Shown here in pieces: positions 1 through 8,538 of a stretch of 40,187 nt of DNA. Each line of letters begins with the position of its first letter. Position 1 is the stretch's first letter. The translations under genes were made by a program, and so were the position numbers. The stretch lies in the NCBI RefSeq assembly GCF_009725235.1, contig NZ_WJFC01000116.1, positions 1 through 40,187 on the forward strand, in the 5' to 3' direction. The DNA is from Scytonema sp. UIC 10036. Its GTDB lineage: Bacteria; Cyanobacteriota; Cyanobacteriia; Cyanobacteriales; Nostocaceae. The notes under the pieces are model-generated. The model saw only the letters and a list, made by a program, of their open reading frames with translations. It did not search any database and was not told where the DNA came from.

Positions 1-25
1 GACAAGGGGGACAAGGGAGAAGTAC

Positions 26-60
26 CCATACCCAATGCCCAATGCCCAATGCCCAATGCC
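26..60. repeat. CCCAATGC short tandem repeat
   Basis: About four head-to-tail copies of an 8-nt unit (CCCAATGC) are visible. The same word recurs with spacers near 10.77-10.82 kb, so it is a dispersed simple repeat of this genome. No gene overlaps it. Confidence 0.8.
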
Positions 61-171
61 TCTCATATAGTTTTTTTAATCAAATAATAGGAATTTTCAT
101 AAAACGTTACAAAAAACTCGTGTCACAATAGAACAAGAGTAAGAAATACTCATTTACTTAGGAGGGGATAT

Positions 172-1896
172 ATGGTAGCACTCACCGAAAAAACTAACAA
201 AAGGCTAACCATGCAGGTTGTCGATATTGCTTCCGATACAACAGCAATTCGCTCTCTGGATTGGGATCGAGATCGATTTGATATTGAGTTCGGGCTGCAA
301 AATGGAACTACCTACAACTCATTCCTCATACGCGGTGAGCAAACAGCGTTGGTGGATACTTCTCACGAAAAGTTTCGCCAACTGTTTTTAGATACCCTCA
401 AGGGTTTGGTTAATCCCGCCGATATCAGTTATTTAATTATTAGCCATACCGAGCCAGACCACAGTGGTTTGGTTAAAGACGTTTTACAACTGGCTCCAGA
501 TATTACTGTTGTTGGTTCTAAGGTCGCTATTCAATTCCTGGAAAATTTGGTGCATCAGCCTTTCAAGCGGCAAATCGTGAAAAATGGCGATCGCTTGGAC
601 TTGGGCAACGGACACGAATTAGAATTTGTGATTGCACCCAATTTACACTGGCCCGACACTATTTTCACATTTGACCACAAAACCCAAACTCTCTTCACTT
701 GCGACGCTTTTGGGTTGCATTACTGCTCGGACAGTACCTACGACGAAGATTTAAAAGCGATTGAAGCTGATTTTGAATATTACTATGAGTGCCTAATGGC
801 TCCTAACGCTCGTTCGGTTCTATCTGCTCTCAAGCGCATGGCTGAACTAGAAAAGATTAGTTTAATTGCCACAGGTCACGGTCCATTATTATATCACAAT
901 GTTGAAGAATTAACCGGACGCTACCGCAATTGGAGCCAAACACAAACTAAAGCAGAAACAACAGTTGGGGTCTTTTATATCTCAGATTACGGGTATAGCT
1001 ATCGTCTGGCTCAAGCAATCGCTTTAGGTATCACAAAAACAGGCGTTGCTGTAGAACTGGTAGACTTGCGTGCGGTTGGTGACTTGGTAGAATTGCGAGA
1101 GCTTGTCAGTCGCTGTGCTGGAATTGTCATTGGAATGCCTCCAGTTTCAGATGCAACTCAGATCCAAGGTGCTCTCAGTACCATCTTAGGTTCTGTTAAT
1201 GAAAAACAAGCGCTTGGTATTTTTGAATCAGGCGGTGGAGATGATGAACCAATTGACCCCTTACTCAGTAAATTCCGAAATTTAGGTTTAACAACAGCGT
1301 TTCCAGCGATTCGCATTAAACAAACGCCCGTAGAAAACACCTACAAGCTTTGTGAAGAAGCAGGAACAGATTTGGGACAATGGGTGACACGCGATCGCAG
1401 CATTAAGCAGATGAAATCTTTAGGTGCTGACCTCGACAAAGCCTTAGGTAGAATCAGTGGTGGGCTTTACATCATCACTGCGAAAAAGGGCGATGTATCC
1501 AGTGCCATGTTAGCTTCTTGGGTGAGCCAAGCCAGTTTCAAACCTATAGGCATAACAATAGCGGTTGCGAAAGATAGGGCAATTGAATCACTGATGCAAG
1601 TGGGCGATAAGTTTGTACTTAACGTCTTAGAAGAAGGCAACTACCAACGCTTGATGAAGCACTTCCTCAAACGATTTGCTCCTGGTGCTGACCGTTTTGA
1701 AGGAGTCAAAACCCAACCAGCAGAAAATGGCTCTCCCATCCTGACAGAAGCTTTGGCATATATGGAATGTGAAGTGGTCAGTAGAATGGATGGTGACGAT
1801 CACTGGATTGTATACAGCACGGTTTACGCAGGACGGGTGAGCAAGACAGAAGCCCTCACCGCCGTTCACCATCGTAAGGTTGGTAATCACTATTGA
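172..1896 (+). CDS. flv3: Flavodiiron protein Flv3-type (diflavin flavoprotein)
   Basis: This is a class C flavodiiron protein. With a Flv1 partner such proteins reduce O2 to water using electrons from the photosynthetic chain, without making superoxide. The 574 residues hold a metallo-beta-lactamase-like diiron domain (about 30-255), a flavodoxin domain (about 262-400) and a C-terminal flavin reductase domain (about 425-574). All diiron ligands expected from the family are present: H92, E94, D96, H97, H159, D178 and H236, which marks the catalytically competent Flv3 type. A strong Shine-Dalgarno (GGAGGGG, 161-167) lies just before the ATG. The next gene is the Flv1-type partner, 131 bp downstream. 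Adjacency in the order flv3-flv1 resembles the heterocyst pair flv3B-flv1B of Anabaena, but the A/B assignment is inference. Confidence 0.93.
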   Translation: MVALTEKTNKRLTMQVVDIASDTTAIRSLDWDRDRFDIEFGLQNGTTYNSFLIRGEQTALVDTSHEKFRQLFLDTLKGLVNPADISYLIISHTEPDHSGLVKDVLQLAPDITVVGSKVAIQFLENLVHQPFKRQIVKNGDRLDLGNGHELEFVIAPNLHWPDTIFTFDHKTQTLFTCDAFGLHYCSDSTYDEDLKAIEADFEYYYECLMAPNARSVLSALKRMAELEKISLIATGHGPLLYHNVEELTGRYRNWSQTQTKAETTVGVFYISDYGYSYRLAQAIALGITKTGVAVELVDLRAVGDLVELRELVSRCAGIVIGMPPVSDATQIQGALSTILGSVNEKQALGIFESGGGDDEPIDPLLSKFRNLGLTTAFPAIRIKQTPVENTYKLCEEAGTDLGQWVTRDRSIKQMKSLGADLDKALGRISGGLYIITAKKGDVSSAMLASWVSQASFKPIGITIAVAKDRAIESLMQVGDKFVLNVLEEGNYQRLMKHFLKRFAPGADRFEGVKTQPAENGSPILTEALAYMECEVVSRMDGDDHWIVYSTVYAGRVSKTEALTAVHHRKVGNHY

Positions 1897-1902
1897 GTTG
1901 AT

Positions 1903-2022
1903 AGTGGTTAGTGGTTAGTTGGAATCATAACTAACCACTAACAACTAACAACTAACAACTAACAACTAACAACTAACAACTAACCACTAACAACTAACAA
2001 CTAACAACTAACCACTAACCAA
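1903..2022. repeat. Heptanucleotide repeat array with hairpin in flv3-flv1 spacer
   Basis: Almost the whole spacer is made of AACAACT/AACCACT heptads. At its left edge a short inverted stretch (GTGGTTAGTT, 8-nt loop, AACTAACCAC) gives a perfect 10-bp stem. The array runs to within a few bases of the flv1 ATG, and no Shine-Dalgarno is visible for flv1. This is a short tandemly repeated repetitive (STRR) sequence typical of filamentous cyanobacteria. Confidence 0.9.
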
Positions 2023-2027
2023 AAAGC

Positions 2028-3740
2028 ATGACTTCCACAAAACCCCGTGACGTTCAAGTTCTGCCTATTGCCACAGATACAACTGTACTTCGTTCTCGCA
2101 GTTGGACTCGCCTGAGATTTGAAATTGAATATGCTCTCGCAAAGGGTACAACAGCTAATTCTTATTTAATTAAAGGAGATAAAACCGCCCTTATCGATCC
2201 TCCCGGTGAAACATTTACAGAAATTTATCTAGATGCACTGCAAAAGCGCTTTGATTTGCAATCTGTTGATTACGTAATTCTGGGTCATATTAATCCTAAC
2301 CGCGCCGCTACTTTAAAAGCAATACTTGAAATTGCACCTCAAATTACCTTTGTTTGTTCTAACCCAGGAGCAATCAATTTGCGCGGTGCTTTGGAAAACC
2401 CAGATTTACCAGTTCTTGTTATGCGAGGGGAAGATACTCTCGACTTAGGGAAAGAGCATCTTTTACAATTCATTCCTACCCCTAATCCTCGCTATCCAGA
2501 TCAACTCTGTACTTACGATCCACAAACTGAAATTCTCTATACAGATAAGTTATTTGGAGCGCATCTTTGTGGTGACCAAGTGTTTGACGAGGGTTGGGAG
2601 ATATTTCAAGAAGATCGACGGTATTACTATGATTGCTTAATGGCTCCTCATGCTCGTCAAATTGAAACAGCTTTGGAAAAACTTTCTGAGTTTCCCGTGA
2701 GAGTGTACGCAACCGGACACGGTCCTTTGGTACGCTATGGCTTGCTCGATCTGACGAAGGCTTACCGTCAGTGGAGTCAACAGCAAACATCTCAAGATAC
2801 TTCTGTTGCATTGATTTATGCTTCCGCTTACGGGAATACAGCAACTTTAGCTCAAGCGATCGCTCGTGGTATCACCAAAGCCGGTGTTGCGGTAGAATCA
2901 ATAAACTGTGAAGTTGCCGAACCGGAGGAAATCCGGACAGCTTTAGAAAAAGCATCTGGCTTTGTCATTGGTTCCCCAACTTTAGGCGGTCATGCGCCAA
3001 CGCCAATTCAAACCGCTTTAGGGATTGTTCTCTCAACTGTGAGTAACAATAAACTTGCTGGCGTGTTTGGTTCTTTTGGTTGGAGTGGGGAAGCAGTTGA
3101 TTTCCTAGAAGATAAGTTGAAGGACGCAGGTTATCGTTTTGGTTTTGAAACCATCCGGGTAAAGTTCAAACCAAATGATACCACCTTACAAATGTGTGAA
3201 GAAGCAGGAACTGATTTTGCTCAAGCACTTAAGAAAGCTAAAAAAGTGCGTTCGCAAAGTGTACCTGCTACAACAACAGAACAAGCTGTTGGGAGAATTG
3301 TTGGTTCGCTGTGTGTCTTGACAGCAAAGCAAGGCGATATCTCCAGTGCCATGTTAGCTTCTTGGGTATCTCAAGCAAGCTTTAATCCTCCTGCGTTAAC
3401 CGTTGCAGTGGCTAAAGACCGTGCCGTAGAATTACTGACGCATTCTGGTAACAAATTTGCTCTTAATATTTTAAAAGAAGGCAACCACTTGGGTTTGATG
3501 AAGCACTTCTTAAAACCCTTTGGTCCCGGACAAAACCGATTTGTTGATGTTGCAACAGAAGAAGCTGAAAATGGTTGTCCAATTCTGACTGATGCACTTG
3601 CATATATGGAGTGTACGGTGACAAATCGTATGGAATGCGGCGATCACTGGCTGATTTATGCCACTGTCAAAAATGGTAAGTTGCTAGATAATGAGGGAGT
3701 GACTGCAGTACACCATCGCAAGTCAGGTAGTCATTATTAA
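2028..3740 (+). CDS. flv1: Flavodiiron protein Flv1-type (non-canonical diiron site)
   Basis: This is the partner flavodiiron protein, 570 residues with the same three-domain order as its neighbour (diiron domain, flavodoxin, flavin reductase) and a matching C-terminal end. The diiron site is degenerate. H87 is kept, but the positions equivalent to E94, D96, H97, H159 and D178 of the upstream protein are N89, N91, R92, R155 and K174. That pattern defines Flv1/Flv2-type subunits, which work with a canonical Flv3/Flv4 subunit. There is no small sll0218-like gene between the two, so a flv4-flv2 operon is unlikely. The ATG directly follows the heptad array and has no clear ribosome binding site, so reinitiation after flv3 or leaderless-type initiation is possible. 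The A versus B (heterocyst) type cannot be settled from the sequence alone. Confidence 0.92.
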   Translation: MTSTKPRDVQVLPIATDTTVLRSRSWTRLRFEIEYALAKGTTANSYLIKGDKTALIDPPGETFTEIYLDALQKRFDLQSVDYVILGHINPNRAATLKAILEIAPQITFVCSNPGAINLRGALENPDLPVLVMRGEDTLDLGKEHLLQFIPTPNPRYPDQLCTYDPQTEILYTDKLFGAHLCGDQVFDEGWEIFQEDRRYYYDCLMAPHARQIETALEKLSEFPVRVYATGHGPLVRYGLLDLTKAYRQWSQQQTSQDTSVALIYASAYGNTATLAQAIARGITKAGVAVESINCEVAEPEEIRTALEKASGFVIGSPTLGGHAPTPIQTALGIVLSTVSNNKLAGVFGSFGWSGEAVDFLEDKLKDAGYRFGFETIRVKFKPNDTTLQMCEEAGTDFAQALKKAKKVRSQSVPATTTEQAVGRIVGSLCVLTAKQGDISSAMLASWVSQASFNPPALTVAVAKDRAVELLTHSGNKFALNILKEGNHLGLMKHFLKPFGPGQNRFVDVATEEAENGCPILTDALAYMECTVTNRMECGDHWLIYATVKNGKLLDNEGVTAVHHRKSGSHY

Positions 3741-3768
3741 TAGTGACCAGTGACCAGCGACCAAGTTC

Positions 3769-3819
3769 TCTCGTTCCCAGGCGGAGCCTGGGAATGCCTT
3801 AGTAGAGGCTCCGCCTCCA
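3769..3819. repeat. Dispersed double-hairpin element, copy 1
   Basis: A 9-bp stem (TTCCCAGGC / GCCTGGGAA, 3-nt loop) is followed by a second small hairpin (GAGGC TCC GCCTC). A second copy with the same two hairpins lies at 16688-16735. Both copies are just downstream of a gene end. It may also stabilise or terminate the flv transcript, but there is no T-run. Confidence 0.8.
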
Positions 3820-3885
3820 ATGTGCTACTAGCGATCGCACTCCAGTACGAGAGTGATAATCTTACTAGTAAAGTGTGACTTTTTA

Positions 3886-4320
3886 TCAATCACTAATGAC
3901 TGATATATGTTCGGGTTGGGACAAATATATATCTGAGTTTTGGGCATTGCAGTAAGCTAGCTTGCTACCGAAGAGATATCCCGTACTTATAAGTAAACAT
4001 AAAAACGCAAAAGTCACAGGAGTCATCAAACGATCGCTTTCCACTTTCCATTGAGGCTTAATTCCTAAAAATTCATGTACACTTTTAATAGCTAAGAGCA
4101 AAGAATTTTTATCTATTCTCTTCCATGTCATTAAATCTCCATTTTTATGGGAGTTGAAATAGGCACATAAATAACCGGGCATTGACTCATCTTTTTTGAT
4201 AATAAATGAATACCCATTAGTCAGTTTAGCAACTAGCGTTCTTTGTCCTTGTCTTTGAAGTGTACTGGGCTTCATGTTATTTTCTTCAAGTATCCCGATC
4301 GCTTCTTTCTCTGATAGCAT
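3886..4320 (-). CDS. Hypothetical protein with one membrane segment
   Basis: This 144-residue protein was not recognised. Residues 1-100 look soluble and mixed in charge. A hydrophobic stretch at about 101-122 could span the membrane, and a short polar tail follows. There is an ATG start but only a weak GGGGTG-like ribosome binding site. It lies alone between the flv pair and the peptidoglycan-binding protein, convergent with flv1. Codon use resembles that of its neighbours, and it contains an in-frame HIP1-like CGATCGC, so it is probably a real native gene of unknown function. Confidence 0.55.
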   Translation of the reverse strand: MLSEKEAIGILEENNMKPSTLQRQGQRTLVAKLTNGYSFIIKKDESMPGYLCAYFNSHKNGDLMTWKRIDKNSLLLAIKSVHEFLGIKPQWKVESDRLMTPVTFAFLCLLISTGYLFGSKLAYCNAQNSDIYLSQPEHISVISD

Positions 4321-4491
4321 TTTGCACCCCTATACTATTTTGATGGAAGCTTGACAAATTATTTTCTTCAAAATTTAAACTTCTTTATTTAAACATTATT
4401 TGTGACCAGCAACACATCTTTCTCTTGAAAGAGAAAATACTTTCAAGAAAGATGATGACTGGTCACTGGTCAGGTGATTACTGGTTACCGA

Positions 4492-5943
4492 TTAAAAATA
4501 TTCGACTCGTGCATCTAGACCTCGTTCTCGCAAATAATCCGACTGTCTTTCTGCTTCAGCACGAGTGTTGTATTGTCCGGCATTGACATAAGTACCCAGT
4601 CGCGAGTCGGCTTGAAAAGCAGAGGGTACATACTGCCGCACTCTACTTAAAGTGTCGTAACTGCGAATTGGTACAATGACCACATAGCGGTTTTCACGTC
4701 CGGGAGTCCATTCGGGGGGATTACCAGCATTGCCAGGAAAATCGGGATAACCACCAGAATTCCCAGGGGAACTTCCTGGATTACTTAAGGCCAACGCTTG
4801 CCAAGTTTCATAATTTACAAATCCATTGGCTTCAAGTCCGCGACTTCTTTGAAATTGAACCACCGCATTCCTGGTTGCTGGACCGTAATAGTTAGTGATT
4901 CGACCTTGAAAGAATCCTAAATCCTGCAAACGCCGTTGTACGATTTCGACACGCTGACTCCTTTCACCCAAACAAATATCACCTTGATTTACCGAACAAT
5001 TGGAATTGGCTGGATTTGTCCCTCCTGCCAAAGCATCTGATATTCTGGCTAAGGTTTGTGAGTCAGCAACACCACTGCGTGTCAGCCCATAATTTTGTTG
5101 GAAACGTTCTACAGCTTCCTGAGTTGTAGATCCATAATATCCCGTAGGATTTGCACGAAAATAGCCCAATTGCTGCAAGTCTTCTTGCAATCTTCTAACT
5201 TCTTGACCGGAATCGCCCAGTTTTAAATAGGAACCATCAGCGTTATCCGGGTAATTGGGTTGGTTTGGTGGATAATAATCGGGTTGGTTTGGTGGGTAAT
5301 TGGGTTGGTTTAAACTAACACGAATAGCTTCTTGTGTTCTTGGACCAACAATACCATCCGGTCTGATGCCATTAGATTGTTGGAATTGAGAGACTGCTCG
5401 CTCTGTTTCTGAGCCAAAATAACCTGTTATGTTACCACTGAAATATCCCAAACGTTGCAAATCTTGTTGCAATCTTCTGACGGATGCTCCATTGCTACCT
5501 CGCCGCAAACCCTCACCGACACGACCACCACCAGAAATTTTGCTTTGACACTGCGATCGCAATAGTTGCTGCGTTTGATTACCTACTACCCCAACAGTAG
5601 GAAGCCTGTTGTCTCGTTGGAAACGAATAACAGCTTCCCGTGTTTTGGAAGCAAATTTACCTGTTACCTTACCTTTAAAATACCCTAATTGTTTTAAACA
5701 TCTTTGAATGCTAGCAACTTCAGGTCCATCATTTCCCACTTTCTGAGCAGCTAGAGCCTGTTCTGCCACACCGAGAACAGACACGGTTAAGGCTACAACC
5801 AAAAAATGCCTTGCAGCACTGGTAGATAGTTTCATCCAATTTAACTCTGTCAAAAAATTTTCAGTCAATTTAACTGATGCATATGGATTGCTAGATAACA
5901 GTTTGTTTGCTGATTCTGGATAAGTACATCTAATAATTTCCAT
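4492..5943 (-). CDS. Secreted multi-domain peptidoglycan-binding protein with SPOR-like end
   Basis: The protein has four PG_binding_1-type repeats, each with a 'LQxxLxxLGYFxGxxTGxxGxxT' pattern, at about residues 66-130, 146-207, 239-300 and 323-385. A Pro/Asn/Tyr-rich linker lies between repeats 2 and 3. A SPOR-like domain (about 415-483) ends the protein, with a 'VNAGQYNTRAEAE' stretch typical of SPOR. A signal-peptide-like segment at about 37-66 ends in ALA-A. The longest frame adds 36 residues before it, so the true start may be the ATG at 5835 (MKLST...). It probably binds cell-wall glycan strands in the periplasm. No catalytic domain is present, so an enzymatic role is unlikely. Confidence 0.88.
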   Translation of the reverse strand: MEIIRCTYPESANKLLSSNPYASVKLTENFLTELNWMKLSTSAARHFLVVALTVSVLGVAEQALAAQKVGNDGPEVASIQRCLKQLGYFKGKVTGKFASKTREAVIRFQRDNRLPTVGVVGNQTQQLLRSQCQSKISGGGRVGEGLRRGSNGASVRRLQQDLQRLGYFSGNITGYFGSETERAVSQFQQSNGIRPDGIVGPRTQEAIRVSLNQPNYPPNQPDYYPPNQPNYPDNADGSYLKLGDSGQEVRRLQEDLQQLGYFRANPTGYYGSTTQEAVERFQQNYGLTRSGVADSQTLARISDALAGGTNPANSNCSVNQGDICLGERSQRVEIVQRRLQDLGFFQGRITNYYGPATRNAVVQFQRSRGLEANGFVNYETWQALALSNPGSSPGNSGGYPDFPGNAGNPPEWTPGRENRYVVIVPIRSYDTLSRVRQYVPSAFQADSRLGTYVNAGQYNTRAEAERQSDYLRERGLDARVEYF

Positions 5944-6324
5944 GGTGGTTCGCGAGCGTGTGGTTTACAAACCTGGTAACGAATTTTTAGGGATTGGGAT
6001 AGAACTGAACTTTATTCAATTGTTGGTGCATCATTATACCACACACTGTAACATTTTAACATTGCATATTTAAGGCAACATTTCGTACACAGAATCTTTT
6101 CCAAAATGTCATTGGTCACTGTTCACTGGTCACTTGTCAATGATTTAGAAACCCGTATTTATACGACTGTTGGATACAGATATTTATTACCAAAATCTAA
6201 ACGATCTGTACCAAAAATTTTTAGATATTAACAAAAGAAGTACAATCTAAATTATTTGACCGAATAATTCTGGTGGGGTAATAATTACGAATTAAGAATT
6301 ACGAATTACGAGCACTCTAGATAG
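5944..6324. other. Intergenic, no gene seen
   Basis: No gene is supported here. The stretch should carry the promoter of the minus-strand peptidoglycan-binding gene. Small degenerate tandem words are present: GGTCACT-type near 6113-6138 and AATTACG-type near 6285-6312. The latter lies directly before the histidine-kinase relic. Confidence 0.5.
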
Positions 6325-6476
6325 CGACTTGACCCGTTCTTTACAACAAAACCTGTAGGAAAAGGCATGGGTTTAGGTATCTCCATTAGTTACCAAATTG
6401 TAGAAAAGCACGGAGGTAAATTACATTGTGTGTCCCAACTTGGTGAGGGGCTGAGTTTTTGATTGATATTCCTGTA
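6325..6476 (+). pseudogene. Relic of a sensor histidine kinase (end of HATPase domain)
   Basis: Reading from about 6328 gives '[20 protein letters not shown]' and then '[11 protein letters not shown]', the G1/G2-box end of a histidine-kinase ATPase domain. An in-frame stop lies just upstream (6322-6324). A one-base deletion near 6450 breaks the frame: the expected GEGTEF becomes GEGLSF and then stop, while the next frame resumes with FLIDIPV. Only about 50 codons remain, with no start codon or kinase body. The relic sits between two simple repeats, which may have driven the deletion. Confidence 0.8.
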
Positions 6477-6482
6477 ATGCAG

Positions 6483-6627
6483 ATGGTTAGTGGTTAGTTG
6501 ATAGTTGTTGGTTGTTAGTGGATAGTGGTTAGTTGATAGTTGTTGGTTGTTAGTGGATAGTGGTTAGTTGATAGTTGCAACCACTAACCACTAACCACTA
6601 ACCACTAACCATTAACCACTAACCATC
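6483..6627. repeat. Inverted heptad repeat array overlapping the yebC stop
   Basis: The left half is GGTTAGT/TGTTGGT-type repeats, including a 35-bp unit present twice in tandem. The right half is ACTAACC repeats, so the two halves can pair into a long hairpin. The right end runs into the last codons of yebC. Similar inverted arrays occur at 1897-2022 and 15708-15907. Confidence 0.9.
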
Positions 6628-7367
6628 ATCAATTCTTCTGACATATCAAAATTAGTAGTAACATTTTGTACGTCATCTAAACTTTCTAAAGAGTCGATTA
6701 ACTTTAAAAGCGATCGCGCTTGCTCTAAATCTGTGACTTCTACGTTATTACCGGGAATCCAGCGTAATTCAACATCGCTTACCTGAAAACCTTTTTCTTT
6801 AAGAGTTTGAGTGAGACTTTCCAAATTTGGCACTTCGGTAAATACCTCAGCCGTTTTATCCTCAGTCATCTCATAAGTATCAGCACCGCCTTCTAAGGAG
6901 GCTTCTAAAAGCTGTTCCTCATCCACAACTCCCTCTACCGTACAAACACCTTTCTGGGAAAACATCCAACTGACACAGCCTGTTTCACCAAGGTTTCCAC
7001 CATTTTTACTAAAGGCGGTACGCAAGTCAGCCGCAGTTCGGTTACGATTGTCCGTTAATGCTTCGATGAGAACAGCAACCCCCCCAGGACCGTATCCCTC
7101 ATAGCGAATTGATTCTAAACTAGAATTATCGCCTGCAAACGTACCAGCCCCCTTAGCAATCGCCCTTTCGATATTATCGTTAGGGATTCCTGCTGCCTTT
7201 GCCTTTTCAATGGCAGTACGTAATTGAAAATTGCCAGCAGGGTCAGGTACTCCACTTCTCGCAGCTACAATAATTGCACGTGACAGTTGGGTAAAAGTCT
7301 TACCTTTTTTTGCGTCCACCACTGCCTTTTGGCGTTTAATATTTGCCCATTTACTATGTCCTGCCAT
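6612..7367 (-). CDS. yebC: YebC/PmpR family protein
   Basis: This 251-residue protein begins '[20 protein letters not shown]', the family's hallmark N-terminus. It also has the conserved '[13 protein letters not shown]' and '[14 protein letters not shown]' segments. YebC-family proteins have been described as transcriptional regulators and, more recently, as factors that help ribosomes through proline-rich stretches. Length is normal for the family. The final residues (MVSG and stop) are encoded by the adjacent GGTTAGT repeat array, so the original stop codon has been replaced by repeat DNA. The gene is divergent from the alpha/beta hydrolase, with a 177-bp spacer holding both promoters. No clear Shine-Dalgarno precedes the ATG. 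Confidence 0.95.
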   Translation of the reverse strand: MAGHSKWANIKRQKAVVDAKKGKTFTQLSRAIIVAARSGVPDPAGNFQLRTAIEKAKAAGIPNDNIERAIAKGAGTFAGDNSSLESIRYEGYGPGGVAVLIEALTDNRNRTAADLRTAFSKNGGNLGETGCVSWMFSQKGVCTVEGVVDEEQLLEASLEGGADTYEMTEDKTAEVFTEVPNLESLTQTLKEKGFQVSDVELRWIPGNNVEVTDLEQARSLLKLIDSLESLDDVQNVTTNFDMSEELMMVSG

Positions 7368-7544
7368 ACGCGGAAATTATCAATAAGAGCTTTTCAATCT
7401 GAGGATATAACCTGATTTTATCGTTTGCCTAGTTCTATTTACTAAAAAGAAGCGTGCTATCGCACATCAACTACGTCAAAATAAAGACAGAAATGTCTGC
7501 TATAAACGGCTACATATCTTACCTGTACTGACAACCCAATTCTC

Positions 7545-8450
7545 ATGACCTCCTCTGCTTCCACCTCAGCATTGACATCAACAAAAACCTGGCTCTGGCA
7601 AGGGTTTCCCATTTGTTATCAAACCCAGGGAACCTCCGGACCTGCTGTTGTTTTAGTACATGGCTTTGGCGCTTCATGGTGGCACTGGCGAAAAAATATA
7701 CCTGTACTGGCAGAAAATTGCCGTGTGTTTGCGATTGATTTAATTGGTTTTGGTAGTTCGGCGAAACCGAAACCGGGGGAAAAAATTTCTTATACTTTTG
7801 AAACTTGGGGACAGCAAATCGCTGATTTTTGTCGTGAAATTGTGCGCGAACCAGCATTTTTAGTTGCGAACTCTGTTGGTTGTATTGTCGTGATGCAAAC
7901 AGCAGTGGATAATCCAGAAATTGTCTTGGGAGTTGCCTTGCTCAATTGTTCCCTGAGACTGCTACACGATCGCAAACGCATAAATTTACCCTGGCATCGT
8001 CGCTTTGGAGCACCCCTACTCCAACAGGTACTTTCCATTAAACCAATAGGAAACTTCTTTTTCAACCAAATCGCCAAACCAAAAACAGTACGGCAGATTC
8101 TCCTTAAAGCCTATGCTAATTCTGAGGTCGTTACAGAAGAACTCGTAGATATTTTAATGGCACCCGCACAAGACCCTGGTGCTGTTGCGGTGTTCCTTGC
8201 TTTCACCGCCTACTCTACCGGACCCTTACCGGAAGACCTATTACCCCAACTCCCATGCCCTGCTATTATTTTATGGGGAGCAGCCGACCCTTGGGAACCA
8301 ATTGAATTAGGTAGAGAATTGGCTAATTACTCACAAGTACAAAAGTTTATTCCCTTAGAAGGCGTTGGGCATTGTCCGCAAGATGAAGCTCCTGAAATTG
8401 TCAATCCAATTTTACAAGATTGGATTTGGGATTTAGAACTAAAAAAATAA
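7545..8450 (+). CDS. Alpha/beta fold hydrolase
   Basis: This 301-residue alpha/beta hydrolase has the oxyanion segment 'LVHGFGASWWHWRKN' (about 38-52). The nucleophile elbow is 'VANSVGC', with Ser in an N-S-V-G context instead of the usual G-x-S-x-G. The acid is in 'WGAADPW' and the His in 'GVGHCPQDEAP' near the C-terminus. There is no signal peptide or membrane segment. Relatives in cyanobacteria and plant plastids are generally annotated as hydrolases of unknown substrate. It is divergent from yebC and convergent with the LCP gene, with a long hairpin between them. Confidence 0.88.
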   Translation: MTSSASTSALTSTKTWLWQGFPICYQTQGTSGPAVVLVHGFGASWWHWRKNIPVLAENCRVFAIDLIGFGSSAKPKPGEKISYTFETWGQQIADFCREIVREPAFLVANSVGCIVVMQTAVDNPEIVLGVALLNCSLRLLHDRKRINLPWHRRFGAPLLQQVLSIKPIGNFFFNQIAKPKTVRQILLKAYANSEVVTEELVDILMAPAQDPGAVAVFLAFTAYSTGPLPEDLLPQLPCPAIILWGAADPWEPIELGRELANYSQVQKFIPLEGVGHCPQDEAPEIVNPILQDWIWDLELKK

Positions 8451-8523
8451 CCGCAGATGGACGCAGACGAACGCAGATAAATATCCATCAATTATCCGCG
8501 TTCATCCGCGTGCGTCTGCGGTT
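8449..8523. terminator. Long imperfect inverted repeat between convergent genes
   Basis: Two arms of about 32 nt (8449-8480 and 8492-8523) pair with few mismatches. They are built of 'CCGCAGA...ACGCAGA' words, a dispersed palindromic family that recurs in degenerate form at 20885-20975. Its position between two convergent genes suggests it ends transcription from both sides, but there is no clear T-run. Confidence 0.7.
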
Positions 8524-8538
8524 CAAAATTTCCAGTAA

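Noticed and set aside
1897..2022. CRISPR-like array between the flv genes
   Set aside because: The units are 7 nt with no spacers, so this is a simple tandem repeat.
6173..6246. Short open stretch before the histidine-kinase relic
   Set aside because: About 25 codons with no start codon and no recognisable similarity; probably chance.
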